Origin: Icerya purchasi
Taxonomy: Eukaryota; Arthropoda; Insecta; Hemiptera; Monophlebidae
DNA: 64,000 nt
Reading direction: 5' to 3'
Assembly (NCBI GenBank): GCA_039619475.1
Contig: CM077116.1
Coordinates: forward strand, 167,541,363 to 167,605,362
The notes under the pieces were generated by a model. The model was given only the letters and a program-made list of their open reading frames with translations. It did not search any database and was not told where the DNA came from. This document shows positions 1 through 12,529 of this stretch, one piece after another. The translations under genes were made by a program, and so were the position numbers. Numbering within the stretch: the stretch's first letter is position 1; each line of letters opens with the position of its first letter.

Positions 1-3000
1 TCGGGCGCAGGCGAACTCAGACCTTTTTACAGACCACCTACGGTGATTTTCAGGTATCATCCGTTAAACGTTATCATTTGTGTTAGTGAGAAACACATGT
101 TACCAAATACTGCTACCAGAAATTCCGTTCTTCGTTAACGATTTAGTTTTTCCGCGCGTATAGCATGTTATATATACATATATAATCACAAAACACATAT
201 TTTACATGATTTTATTTGTTTATTCACTTTTTTAAAATATTTTCTATTTTTTTTTTTTTTTTTTTTTTGAAATAACGACTTCAGCGTGAAATAGTCATAA
301 ACAGACTTTCGCGATGTAAATTTAAGAGTTCTGTTAGCAATGGTGACACGAAACGGACGAAAATTATTAATATTAATAATCGGTCAGATGCATTGTCGGA
401 TTTTTTCATTTTTTTTTTTTTTTGCTAATGTATAGTCAACCGTATTTAAAAAATTACAAACTATCAACTCTACGCCATTTAAAGTGTAACATAACTGGAT
501 TGAATTTGCTTCTGATTCATATTCCTTATATTATCTTTCTTTTTTATTCGTATCCAGCAAGTTTATTTGAGGATACGTTTATTAAAGTTTTTTCTGTTAT
601 CTATGATTTTAATTATATATTTAATTCCTTGACGAATCAACCCTGGTTTTAAAGAAATATCGAAAAAGACAAAAAAAGGCGCAAAAATTTATAAAAAACA
701 TAAATACATTTATGTTAATACTGGGCGAGAAATATGTACAATATTACAAATTAAAAATTAAATATCCTTGTTTTGAATTTAATATTATGTAAATGTAAAT
801 TATGGTAATCTTTAAATTAACTCACAGAATGTTTAGTACATAAAACATCCTGCTCGGCTAACTTTTTGTTTTTTTTTTAGTTCGTTTAGAAAAATTTTCA
901 ATTTTCAAAACACTGGACTAATATTATTTTCATAAAAATTTTAATAAAGCCAATAAGGAAGAAGCTTTTCTTGTTTTGTCTAATAATAAAGCGACCGGCT
1001 CATAAAAAAATAATAATAATTAGAAAAATAGATTCGGCAATACTTGATGCGTGTTTTGTAGGGAAAAAGAAAAAGTAAAGAAGTAAGTTGAGAAATAAAA
1101 GCGATTAAGTAATTTTCTACTGTGAAATAGTGTTTAATAAAAAAAGGAAAAGAACCGTCAATAGCTACAACCACTTTGTAATTTACACGTTTGTTAGTTA
1201 CAAAACGCGTTTTAATCGAATTTTTTTCCCCAGAATTTCGTTTTTTTACTAACTTATCACACTAAATTGCAATAGTACTTTCTAAATATTGCCAGTTCAG
1301 GGGGGTTGGATTTGAGTAACACAAAGCTTTAAAAGGAATAATTCGCAGGTATTCGTTATTTGAACCATTTTTACATTAAATATTTATAATAATAACTTCT
1401 TTCTTTACTAAAAGTTTTTTGGTTTTATTTCGAAAAAAAAAAAAATTCTTTAGTGACGGTAGTGAATAATATGAAAGAAACTATATTTAGTTTTCTATAT
1501 CTGCTTATTGGTAATGACCGCAAAACCTAAATGAGAATTACCTTTTTTTCGACCTCAGTCTTATTCATTTATTTTGGGCACGTCATTTAAGGACCTTTAC
1601 GCGGTTTGCATTTCGATACTTATGATGTGTTGTTGCAAATACTAAATTATCCGTACGCTTGCTTGTTTTCTTTTTGTATTTGCTAGACAGAAAAGTCCCG
1701 TTGAGGCAAAATGTGATCAAACAATAAATGAGTAATTGTTAAAATGAGCACGATCGTCTATTTGTTTTTATATAGTTATTTCATTAATTTATTCAGAATG
1801 ATTTGTCAGTTAGCCTTAGTATTTTTGTTTTTATTTTTGTTCGATTCCTTTAGGTTGCTTTTTCAGATTTAACCTCATTTGGCCTAAAAGTGAAATGCAC
1901 AGAAAGAAAAAATTTTTTAATATTTATGAAAAAGTGAACTTGCTCCTGCATGCATGTTTTGTAGTAAACGAAAACATAAAATGTCGAATGAAGTAGGCAT
2001 GAAAGAGAGAAGAGGATAAATTTTGAACATATTTATAAGAAAAATAATATTCTAGTCCGTCGTTTTTTTTTGTTTCTTTTTTTCACATACGGCTTAAACA
2101 CAACTGTGCCGATATCAAGCTGAGCCTGTTAAAGTAGCTTACAGCATACTACACAAATTACAGTGTTTGGTCGTTTAGTAATAACTGAAATTTTCAAAAA
2201 CCATAAAAATTGGAACAATATCCTCATTATTCTTCGATAAGGAATCAATCTTTCTTATATGAAATGGATACAGTTTTATTTAATAAATAGGTATTTTCTG
2301 TAACACGCATAAACTATATTTAAGTTACCAACAATTTGAAACCTATAGTATGTATTGTGATAAAACTGTCGCAAAAAGTTATCCCCCCTTTCCACAGGAA
2401 TGGTAATTTCTCAAACCATATATACATACAAGGTACAACGAGTGTTCATACAGCTAGACGAATTAGAAATTATGTTTTTCCTCTTTCAGGTTTTCCCAAC
2501 AAAATAAGAGTTTGCAATTATAATATAATAATAATAGCATTAATTACAAATATAGAACTAAACGATTTCGAAATCTTACATATAAGTAATAATAATAATA
2601 CCCATAATGCAAACACTAAAGTTAACTAATTACATTATGTGCTACACCACGAGAAGATAATCTTCAAGCTGAAGCTGATTATAATTTGTTGTGACTTTCA
2701 ACAAACGTTTGTCGCAATCGACTTATTTATTTTTTTTACTGGGTTACTTTTATCAATAAGACTATGTTTTCTTTATTTTGTTGATATTATATCACGTTCA
2801 TAGGCGAATGACAGAAACCATTATGTGTCAACATCCTTTGCGGCATTCTTTTTTTTTTTCCGGAACAGAAAAGTAAAAATAACAGTAATGGCATGTTTTA
2901 CACGCATTCATTGCACATTTTGTTATGTTCTTCTGTTAGGAAAATTAACCATTTTCTTAGAAATTTAAAACCGAATAGCCAATCGTACGGGTCATGAACA

Positions 3001-3385
3001 AGCAGGTAAATAAATTTCACCTCTATGAAGCTATTCAGGATTTGGTAAAATAAACAAACTAAAGAACTACACTTATTTACGGAAAACAGTTTCATTCGTT
3101 AATTCTCCGTACTACGGTCATTATTAAGAATAGTCTATTCGAAAAGTATTCTAGTAATTCTTCTTGCGCCGAAATAATAACAACTGCTTTACAATAAACC
3201 TATAGTCAGTTCCAAGAAAAATATACGATTATTTCCATGACGATTTTATCACTTTTGCTTCTTCTTTTATTCCTATGGATTCACGTATTGTAAAATAGTC
3301 GAGGTCCTATTCATTACCTCTTTTCGATCACTCGCAGCAAATCCTCCATGGTGAGAACCGGGCCGACAAAAAAAAATTGACGCCC
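1..3385. other. AT-rich non-coding DNA, nothing recognised
   Basis: I see no supported gene here. The stretch is AT-rich, with homopolymer T runs near 248-269 and 409-422 that could be remnants of retroposed tails, and a short AAT-type run near 2590. Open frames are short and low-complexity. It may be intron of legumain gene B, whose later exons were not found in it. Confidence 0.6.
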
Positions 3386-3663
3386 GTTTGAGAAACATTT
3401 TTTTTTTTTTTTTTTTTTTTTTACACGTATATTTCAGTACAATCTTATTATAGTAAATAAATTAGCACTACTTTTAAAACAGTGTTACAACTTAATCTAA
3501 CTAATTTGTAACATGAGCAGAGTAGAAACTATGTACAATTATATAACTCCTAATATACAGATATATACATAATCATACGCGCATATAAATACTCACACGC
3601 TCGCACACCAAGTATATGCCCATATCCACAAAATACATACATACGAATATATTACAGAATAAA

Positions 3664-6313
3664 TTAGGTGACTAGTTCATAAGGCTTTGTGCGCTTAAGG
3701 CGCCTTAAGTCATCATCGGAAAGTAGCAGTTCTAAAGCCTCTAGATTTGGGTGACTGTGAAGTCGGTATTCGTGCGCTTCTGCAATATAACGTATGACTT
3801 CATCGATCCATGGAATATTTAAATCGGAATGTATTTCTTCGTTTCATTGATACCAAAAAGCTCCAGTGATGTTTCGGAGACACTTATTTTGAGCGCGCTG
3901 AATAATCAACCGATTGGATGTCTTTGCACAGCCCCAGAGTTGAATACCATACATCCATATCGGTCTGATGATTTGACAATAAATCAAACGCTTATTGGAC
4001 AGATTGAGTTTAGAATAACGCCCAATCAGCCAACAAATCTGTCTTAATTTATGCATGGTTTGTTCCTTTTTCATTTTGACATGCGTCTTCCAATTCAGCC
4101 TGGAATCTAAATGCATACCCAGGTATTTAGCAGAGTCCGATCTCGGAATAGGAAGACGATCAAGATATATAGGACAGGTCTTAGATTTACGAAGCGTAAA
4201 CATAACATGCACTGATTTTTCTTGATTAATCTTGATCTTCCAATCACATGTCCATTTGCTAATTTTTTCTACTGCATGTTGCAAGTTAGTCGTAGCCAAT
4301 TCTGGGGAATTGCCAACTGACAAGATGGCTGTGTCATCTGCAAAGGTAGCAGTAGTCGTCTTGGCTGTTGTTGGAATGTCAGCTGTATACAATAAATACA
4401 GAGAAGGTCCTAAGACACTACCCTGTGGAACACCAGCCTGTATTGGATGAAATTTGGACTTTGCTTCTTCATAAGAAACTCTGAAGGATCTATCAGAGAT
4501 ATATGATTCAAGAAGTTGGCACATATTTTCCGATAGCAGGTTGCTCATTTTATAGATCAGCCCTTCGTGCCAGACTCGATCAAAAGCTTGCGATATGTCT
4601 AGAAAAACCGCCGGACAGTATTTTTTTTCTTCAAAGGCTGTTTCAATTAGCTTAGTTATACGATGCACTTGGTCAATCGTAGAGTGCTGATTGCGGAAGC
4701 CAAACTGATGATCTGGTATCTTTAATAAGGGCTTGAGTCGCTTAAGGAGTAGTTTTTCAAATAATTTTGATATGGAAGGTAACAAAGAGATTGGTCGATA
4801 CGAAGTTACTACTTCTGTTGGTTTCCCAGGTTTCGGTAACATGATGATTTGAGCGATTTTGAAACATTTTGGTACGTATCTCATTCTGAAACAGGCATTA
4901 AAGAGATATGTCAGCATGATAATTCCTTTACGTGGTAATTCTCTAAGCGCTCCAGGTGAAATTTCATCGATTCCAGGAGCCTTTTTGGGATTCATATTAT
5001 TATCTAACTCTTGTGCAACTTCAAGAGGAGTTACTGGTTTTATTTGCTGGAAAGGTTGGTAATTTTTCGTTGTATCGATCTGGGAGTTTATATTATGTGT
5101 TGTAAAGACTGAAGCTAAATGCGAAGCGAATAGTTCAGCTTTACTGTTGTCGTCGCGAATCCACTGCCCTTGTTCATCCTTGAGAGGAGGAATATGAAGT
5201 AGTGGACGTTTGAAGCGTCCGCCACAATGAATAATTTGTGTCCGCTGCAGGGCTTAAATTTTCTAAGTAGTTTGTGACGCTTTTCTGTTTGAAATCCTTG
5301 ATTAGCCTATTAACTTTATTGCTAATTCGATTAAATTTTGTTTTATCCGATGGATGACGGGAGCGTTGCCATATTTTCCATGCACGTCTTCTCTCTTTTA
5401 TCAGTTTCCTAACTTCGATAGGATACAGTACTTCATTTGGAACGTTTTCTTTAAGAGCTGGAGTAGCCTGGCTAGCAGCTTTTCGCAACAAGTTGATAAA
5501 GTGCTGGGCTTGCTGTTCTAAATCACTAATAGTTTTAAGCCTGATTTTAAGTTCAATTGAAGAGTCAAGGCTTTCTCTAAATTGATTCCAATTAGTATAT
5601 TTATTGGTGAGATTTTGCGGAATTCTTTTTTTAATCACTACAGAACTTAGTGTCATAAGTACCGGAGTATGATCTGACGATAAGTCCGTAATTCCTTCTA
5701 CTTGCACATAATTGGCAGCGATTCCTTTAGTAATGAAAAAGTCAAGGAGATCAGGATTCTTCGCGCAATCTGTTGGCCAGTAAGTAGGTTTCCGCGATGA
5801 AAAGAACTTACACGAACATATGTTGATAGCGTTGAGAAGTTCAGCACCTTTTTTTGGTGTCGTCAAACGTGACCCCCATATGGTGTGTTTTACATTAAAG
5901 TCACCTGCAAGTATAAAACGAGGACCGAGTTGATTGAAGATATCAATAAATTGACTTTTTTCAAAATTACTATTGGGCGGACGGTATGCTGCAGCTAGAT
6001 TGAGGTCTGCGCCATTATAGTTTATTGCTACTACTGTGGCTTGTAGGAAATTCAATTGTATTTCTTCCTGTAAATAGTGTTTGATATTCTGTTTAATTAT
6101 CACTGCTGTTCCTCCTCATCCTCTGCCACTTGGGTGGTTAGTCCAATATGTAGTGTAGCCGTGAATTCTGATAAAACTTTTTGTTGTAAAATGTGTTTCT
6201 GAGATTAATGCGACGTCAACAACATGTGTGTTAAGAAAAGCCTCGAGTTCTTGAGCTCTCTGACTCAAGCCATTGGCATTCCAGGTTAGTATTCGAAACG
6301 AGGAGTCAGTCAT
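3664..6313 (-). pseudogene. Jockey-type ORF2 (endonuclease-reverse transcriptase), three lesions
   Basis: This is the EN-RT polyprotein that nicks the target and reverse-transcribes the element. It starts at ATG 6311-6313. Endonuclease motifs are TWNANGLSQRAQELEAF, VALISETHF, LAGDFNVKHTIWGS and SSDHTPVL. The RT shows KAPGIDEI, YRPISLLPSISKLFEKLL, FLDISQAFDRVWHEGL, GVPQGSVLGP and the catalytic box TFADDTAI. An in-frame TGA lies at 6116-6118. A frameshift lies near 5200-5220, and a second in-frame TGA at 3844-3846. The reading continues beyond that through a typical Jockey tail to TAA at 3664-3666. There is no RNase H. Both catalytic domains are otherwise recognisable, so decay is moderate. Confidence 0.9.
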
Positions 6314-7555
6314 TTCACTATTTTTCCTTGGCTTTTTGTGTGTTGGCTCAATGGTTTAGTTTCTAATTGAGTAACACGTATATTTAGCTGGTTAATACTA
6401 GTTTGGATACTGTGAAGTATAGCCATAACGTCGTTAATGGTTGGATCTTTTTGTTGTGGAGGAATTTGTATTTGTTCCTGTGATTTTAAATTCAATTTGG
6501 TTGCATGCGCAAATGTTTTTCCTGCTTGCACTTTTTCTGCAGGTCTGATTCGTTCCTCTCTAACACGATCTACCACTTTTTTTATAGGCTGGGACTGCGT
6601 TTTCGACTTTTGATGGACTTCGCAACCAGCGTAGTTAGCTGTATGTCCTATCATACCGCATAAGACACATTTTGGTTGGCCTTTTTTAAGTTTCTTGCAC
6701 TCTTTGGTGAGATGGTTACCGGCACATTTGACACATCGAGGAGGATGAGTGCAGTAATTTTTGGTATGCCCTATTCGTTGACAGTGATGACACTGTTTGA
6801 TTTTATTGTTTTTATGAGGGGGTTCGATAGAGACTTTACAATGTGCAAGATTAGTTATTTCGTATACGTTTTTATTGTTCGCTTTTGGGGAGATTTCGAT
6901 TTTGAACAGTGGAAAATTCTTGATTTGCCGTCTTCCTTCTGTATCCCTATATACTTTCACTATAGGGCTTATCCGAATAATTTCATGACCAGTTTTTCTT
7001 AAGTCATTCTTTATGTCCTCATGGTCGATTGATGGCGGTAAACCACGGATCACAAACGCAAAAGGACGTTCAGATTTCGGTTGAAACGTGTGATATGTAA
7101 TTCCACGTAGTAACTCATTTGACGTACTTGCTGAATTACTATTCAGATCTTTTAAAAAGGCTGTAACCGAGCGGTAATCGTCACTATCACGGACAGATAT
7201 TTTAATATCTCCACTAGGAAGTCCCTTAAAGGTAGGTTCTTTTTTTGTTTGTGTGATTACTTTATTTTTAAGTATGTTGAAGTTTTTAACGTTACTCACA
7301 AATACAGGTGGCGGAAGTGGAGTAAATTTATTTACCAGCTGATTCTCATTTGTTATGTCAGGCATAGTTGAAATATCTACTGATTTAGAGGGAGTACCGT
7401 CACGTGTCGGAGTTTGCAATTCCACACAATGTGACTGATCAATGCAGTTTAACCTTTCGATAAGCTCATTTACCTGCTTTTGCAGTTGAGCTATTTGGTT
7501 ATCCTTGCTGGCAATTAATTCTTCGTACCGTGTCAGAGTAGAAGTTTCTCGTGTT
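6310..7555 (-). pseudogene. Jockey-type ORF1 (gag-like, three CCHC knuckles), N-terminus missing
   Basis: This is the nucleic-acid-binding ORF1 protein of the 3.4-7.6 kb element, which would coat its RNA. The frame is open from the 5' boundary (7555) to the stop at 6310-6312, about 414 codons, with no ATG near the start. The N-terminal part has a leucine-zipper-like coiled coil around IAQLQKQVNELIERL. A basic RNA-binding-like region follows (FAFVIRGLPPSIDHEDI). Then come three zinc knuckles: CHHCQRIGHTKNYC, CVKCAGNHLTKEC and CVLCGMIGHTANYAGC. The frame itself has no stop, so the only damage seen is the lost 5' end. Its TGA overlaps the ORF2 ATG in the sequence ATGA, which suggests termination-reinitiation coupling. 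Confidence 0.85.
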
Positions 7556-7568
7556 GTTTGAGAAACAT

Positions 7569-10254
7569 GAGCAGTTTACAATATATCCATAAAATTATTT
7601 TCCCCATATATGCTTTTAGTGCTGTTATATTTTTTAGGAATACTCACTGGCGATCAATATTTACTTGTTTTCTAAAATAATTACATATAACGGTTATAAA
7701 ACAAATATATGTTTAAAAATCGGAAAATTTTTGTTACTTCATTGTATTAATTTTATTACTAAATGAGCTGCTTTATTGGTCTGGTACCATTTTGCCTAAA
7801 TTTAGGGTCGGGTTACTCAGGTAATAAAAAAAAAGGTCAAACAAACATACGAATGACTTCGTGTTGGCAACAGCGCGTCATCATTATCGAATTTTAAGCA
7901 ACCTAAACGCATCATTTTTTTTCTATTTGATTCCACTGTTAAGGTTTTTTTTTCTTTCCGAAATACAACAAAAAGGTTTATATGAAAATCAGAAATGAAA
8001 AAATACCGCTAAAAATGTTTGATGTAAATATACGCGAAACGACCACTCCGATTAATATTTGCGAGTTATTTTATTGGATGTCCAGTGCTGTATAAATTCC
8101 ACCCGCCTTATCAGTCAGTATATAAAAGCCTTATTGATATTTAGTGTGACATGAACATTAAGGTTCGGAGTTTCAAAAAAAATAATAAAAAAGCTAAATT
8201 ATAATTAGGTGTAGTTTCGAAGTGGTCGCGTTTATGTAAGAAAAAAGGAATAAAAATCGAATAGAATTAACAACAATGACATGACATCGAATGATTATTA
8301 CAGCGGTAATTTTATTATTGATTATTAAAATTACAATTATAAGTACATACAAAAAGTAAATGTTAAAAACTATTAAGTACTGAACATTTTTTCAAAGTCA
8401 TTTGAAAAGGTGAGCAGCGCGATTAGATTTCCGGTTTAATCATTTTTAGCCACCCTGCGATATATTTCCCTCCATTTTTGTTGTGGTACTTATTTCAGTA
8501 ACACCGCGCACAAGTTCACCTGTATGGTGCTCCCATGAGAGAAGTCCTCTGAGGTGCAAAAAAATTTGATTGCCTTTTTTTTTTTTATAATTTTTTTCTT
8601 ATCCAGGTAGAATTTACTAAATAAGAAAGCCTTTGAAAGAAAAGAAAATTTTATTTCTTGGTCATCCTAAAAATCCGGGATTTTTTCCTTGCTTCGTGTA
8701 ATTTTTATTTTCAATCGTGAGTTCCAGGCGAAGTGAAGGAAAGTACTGTATCTGTGTAATAAATTTTTAAGGAAGACAAAAGATACTTTTAAGTTCATAT
8801 CGTCGGATGAGAATGTAGCAACCCGCAGTAGCTATAACTTATTATTTGGAATATGGCCATTACCGGAGTCTAAAATGTTGAGACCGGCTGAAATTCTTAA
8901 CCGGCTATCCAACACCGATAAGACTAAGGCCATCGAGAAGACAGCGACGAGGATTGATGTTTTCAATTTTATTTTTACCGGGTTCTGAAATAAATCCTTT
9001 TCATATATTAGACTTCTTGCATTCTTACTTGAGAGTCTGTCTAGTATAGTGTACACATTTGTATTACCTTGTATTGACTCAATTTTAAGGGGTTGGGGTG
9101 CTACAAGGGTCCATAAGAGAGCTTAGGGAAGTCGGTGCTTCATTTTCAATAATTTTCACCTACCCTACGTTTTCGCTAATATCGATCATGACTCACCGAA
9201 AGTTTTTCTTTTTTTTGTTCAAAATATATGTTGTTTAGGGATCTAAAATATATCTAAAAATGGCAGTTTCATTTTTTTGCCCGTGTATTTTCACTGGTAA
9301 AAAACATGAACAATGTTAAAAAATGTCATTTGAATTGTCAAATATGATAGAAGGCTGCTGTTAATTTTTTTTTAAGATGACCTTACCATGTGCCTTCAAC
9401 ATACTAAAAAATTAAGAAAATCGGTCAATTTGCGCTTGAGAAAAAAAATTAATGGCATTTCAGAAAAAAGTGGATTTTTCAAAAACTAAGGGAGTGAGGG
9501 ATCTGAAACTTCTGTCACGAATGTTACTTGGTAGTACTCACTTTCCACCGAAATAACAACCCGACAGCTCTCCAGGGAAAATTTACCATTCTTACTTTAA
9601 TGTCCAAGCGCTGAAATTGCCTTTTCCAATTAAAAATTTTTATAAAAACTGGATCGCTCACAAATAGAATCAGTATTACTTTGTTACTTCGTTTTATGTA
9701 AGATAAGACCTCACTTATATTGACACCTCATTTTTCCAGTTATCCCAAATTATTCCTTTTAAAGTTCTGGTACGAATTGTTGCCTCTGCCGTTCATGCAT
9801 AAGCATAAAATTAAGCTCCTCATTAAAAAAACAATTGAAGTGATCACTTAAATTTATGCGAATTTGTATATGTTTATCTATATTATGTTTCCAATAATTG
9901 CAGATACCCTTTTATCATTAAAAATTATACATAATGTACACCGAAATGGCTACAGCACACTCTGGCCAATGTTTGCATCATAATATACATTTTATTGCAT
10001 TTAGGAGTCATACGAATTCCGACCTAAATTTCATTTTTAGACCTTTGATGAAGTGTTAGCCATGATATAGGCGATGGTACACGGGCTGCTATTGTGACAC
10101 ACATCTGCGGACTTGTATATTTCTTTTATGTCAGTCAACATCAGATATTAACTTAGCGAAAAAGTCAATTTTTATATTTTCATTGTACGGCAACTGGGTT
10201 TGTGTTCAGCTCGTTTTTGGCTAATTTAAGATAAAATTATAAAATAAAAATTAC
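7569..10254. other. Non-coding stretch, probably legumain B intron
   Basis: No gene is supported here. It lies downstream, in minus-strand sense, of the legumain B exon 2 donor, so it is probably intron 2. Two short open stretches were examined: a 75-codon minus frame at 8832-9056, and about 36 minus codons near 8440-8560. Neither matches a family I recognise. No copy of the next expected legumain exon (the MMYDDIA-type segment) was found. Confidence 0.5.
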
Positions 10255-10383
10255 CTGATGTCTATAATTCTGGTAGCCATTCGAGCCGGCAACTAAAACC
10301 ACCCAGTTTTTACCTCCGTTACTCTGTCCGTAACCACAGGTAACACATACTGCCAAAAAGCTGAGCCACAAAGTGAATTTCGT
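10255..10383 (-). CDS. Legumain gene B, exon 2 (signal peptide and start of C13 domain)
   Basis: This exon encodes the N-terminus of a legumain, an asparaginyl endopeptidase of family C13 that acts in lysosomes or the gut lumen. It has 43 codons in phase 0, with acceptor TTTTAG before 10383 and donor GTAATT after 10255. It opens with a hydrophobic signal peptide (FTLWLSFLAVCVTCGYG). It then has WVVLVAGSNGYQNYRHQ, which closely matches the conserved start of legumain catalytic domains (human [20 protein letters not shown]). The catalytic His and Cys would lie in later exons, which were not found and probably lie beyond the left edge. The start codon is supplied by the short exon at 13519-13527, which joins in frame. 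Confidence 0.92.
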
Positions 10384-10928
10384 CTAAAATTTCATTCAAG
10401 AAAATTACAAGTAAATAAAAGTGCGCAATGCGATAATCGAATTTTACGGTTAAAATATTACTTATTACTAATGTTACTATTTCTTACGTTTTTGTTTTTG
10501 TTTTTTTTTCTTTTTTCACACCAACCAGAGAAACAATAATGAGGAAGGGAATAATCGTAAGCTAATTTTGACTTCTTTGGATGATATCGATAGTGTAAAG
10601 AAATCAATATGGCAAGAATGATGGACAAGAAAGAAATTGCAAGGCATATGAAAAACACATTTAACAGGTGAGATACAGAATAAAACATTCAACGAAAAAA
10701 GAGAAACGTTCAAAGAAATCATCACGATGTGAAGCAAGATGAGAAGAATAAAAATGATAGAAAAACAATAGAATGTAACTAAATGTAAGTGAATGTTTGA
10801 GATAATAGTAAGACACCAAAGAGAAACTGAGAATTTCAAGAAAAACTAGATCGAACGGTAAATAAAGAAACTGGAAAACATGTGACCAGAATGTATGGTG
10901 GAAATTTATATTCTAATCTATTCTTTCA

Positions 10929-11036
10929 GGCTTCCCAACCGTAATTGCATACATTTTATCTCTTCCTTCTTTGACTATTATTCTCATCTTTAGTTCATTT
11001 ATTTTAGCAATTTCTGACCGAATCAATTTGAGTTGA
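10929..11036 (+). mobile_element. Family X LINE 3'-end fragment
   Basis: About 35 codons end at TGA 11034-11036 and contain YILSLPSLTIILIFSSFILA followed by ISDRINLS. This matches the C-terminal tail found at 12789-12935, 12037-12191 (minus), 49.8-50.0 kb and 51.57-51.85 kb (pattern ILSFPS-x(n)-SFILSISDR). I read it as the extreme C-terminus of a non-LTR retrotransposon ORF2, stranded in legumain B intron 1. The copy boundaries are unclear. Confidence 0.65.
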
Positions 11037-11644
11037 AGAATCAACTACTTTCTTACCTCTTTGCCTATATAGCTTGGAATCCACGATGGATTGTTAAAAA
11101 AATTAGTAATGACAGAGCGTTGAATAATAAAATCGCAGGAATGAATAAGAACGGAGAACGAATAACTTCAAGACTACGTGCTAATTATAAATAAAAAAAA
11201 AATTGATAAAAAGACGATTAGGGAAGTGAAAATAACAAAACATAAGGGAAAAGGATATAAAAGCTAAGCTTCTTGGCACCTTCAAAAAACCAGTAACAAT
11301 AACCATATGAAAGGGAAACAGGAAATGGATGGAGTTCGAAATGCCTTCGTAATTTCCAAAAATCACAGACGCTAACAAAACTGAAGAAGAATTTAGAAAA
11401 TTACGCACTGTATAACGCAAAAATGGACTTCGATTACGCAAAAGAAGAATTAAGATAGAAATTTTATGCAAAGTAAAGCATCAGTTTTTGGAAACAGGAA
11501 AACGGAAATTAACAAAAATGTACACACGAAACAAAATACCTTAGCAGGGTAACAATAATCTAAATAAAATCTACGGATGAGTAGAGATAGCGTACATGAT
11601 TTAGTAAAAATTATTATAATTAATGATAATTTAAGAGTTATAAG

Positions 11645-11922
11645 CATTGACGCACCCAAGGGGGATGCTATGTGGAGAATAAACGGACACTGTTAATAAT
11701 GGCCAAATTTTTGACAGTAAAAATTAATATTTGATAAAAATATTAAGTGTTTTTAAATAATACATGTTACACAAAAATAAATATATAAATGAGAGAAGAT
11801 ATATATATATATATATAAATAAATATACCAAACATGTTCGACCTCCGCCTTTACATTTCCCCATATGCTACTCTTTTAGCTCCCCCCCTCCCCTCCGGGG
11901 ACAAATCCTAGGTGCGCCAATG
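11645..11922. mobile_element. hAT-like MITE, 278 bp
   Basis: The left end CATTGACGCACCCAAGG and the reverse complement of the right end, CATTGGCGCACCTAGG, form imperfect terminal inverted repeats. Direct repeats GTTATAAG (11637-11644) and ATTGTAAG (11923-11930) agree at 6 of 8 positions and would be a decayed 8-bp TSD, as hAT transposases make. The interior is non-coding and holds a TA-microsatellite near 11803-11817. It sits in legumain B intron 1. The decayed TSD makes the call less certain than for the MITEs at 27.9 and 36.4 kb. Confidence 0.6.
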
Positions 11923-12036
11923 ATTGTAAGAGAAGCAAGAGTTTTGAAAAGTACCTAGTTTTATTTCACTTTTAAAGGGTTATCTGGTGATGCGTTATGA
12001 ATTTTTAAGTGATGTTTGAAGTATTCCATATTATAT

Positions 12037-12191
12037 TTTTTTTTTTTTTAATTGGGCTTGTCAACCGAGGACCTTCACCCAGAAACAATTAAGGGAAAAC
12101 TAAAGTTATACAGTGAGGCGATCAGCTATCGCTAATAAGAAGGAAACAATGGAGGGGATAATAAGTGAAGAAGGAAAAGACAGGATATTTA
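12037..12191 (-). mobile_element. 155-bp 5'-truncated family X retrocopy with 14-bp TSD
   Basis: A perfect 14-bp repeat, ATTCCATATTATAT, flanks the insert at 12023-12036 and 12192-12205, and a T run (12036-12049) is the minus-strand poly(A) tail. Read on the minus strand, the insert encodes NILSFPSSLIIPSIVSFLLA then IADRLTV and a stop. A short 3' UTR with GTTTCTGGGTGAAGGTCC follows. The same 3' UTR motif recurs on the plus strand at about 12953, which defines this as the 3' end of family X. The clean TSD shows that the very short copy is a true 5'-truncated insertion, not a deletion product. Confidence 0.85.
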
Positions 12192-12529
12192 ATTCCATAT
12201 TATATATTCTTGACAGTTTTTTTTAGATATTTTTCCACCTAGGGTAATCGGTTAGCTTGAAGCTATAGGTTGCCTTTTAAGTGTAATTAACGATCCAATT
12301 TTGAAGTTTATAAGTCAATCCGTTCTTGAGTTTCAAATCTTTATTCGATAATTTCGTCGTTTCTAAACTATCCTATTAGGATTCCCCGTACATTATACTC
12401 CTATATGTATGGAAAATTCTAAAAATGAAATGTGGAAATACCGGTTTACAATGATACATTTTCAAATATTCCTAATAATATTCACTAAAATTCCCGCTTC
12501 TAATTTACTCCTACTGTGTAAAAAGTTTC

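Larger units (their letters stand above)
3399..7555 (-). mobile_element. Jockey-clade non-LTR retrotransposon, 5'-truncated, with TSD
   Basis: This is a 4.16-kb LINE read on the minus strand. The order is ORF1 (gag-like, CCHC knuckles), ORF2 (apurinic-type endonuclease and reverse transcriptase, no RNase H), a short 3' UTR and a poly(A) tail, seen as T at 3398-3422. A 13-bp direct repeat, GTTTGAGAAACAT, flanks it at 3386-3398 and 7556-7568 and marks a target-primed insertion. The ORF1 frame is open to the 5' boundary without an ATG, so the copy is slightly 5'-truncated. ORF2 carries three lesions. The layout and the lack of RNase H fit the Jockey clade. This copy cannot be autonomous. Confidence 0.93.

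Noticed and set aside
248..269. T runs here and near 409-422 as 3' ends of minus-strand retroelements.
   Set aside because: No coding relic or TSD accompanies them; AT-rich DNA often has such runs.
8440..8570. About 36 minus codons containing LSWEHHTGELVRGVTEIS, possibly an exon.
   Set aside because: No family was recognised and no matching neighbour exon was found; the splice-like sites are too weak to call.
8832..9056. A 75-codon minus-strand frame, and on the plus strand an odorant-receptor-like phrase (FGIWPLPES).
   Set aside because: Only about 47 plus codons are open and nothing after them resembles receptor transmembrane segments. The minus frame has no recognised domain or splice context.
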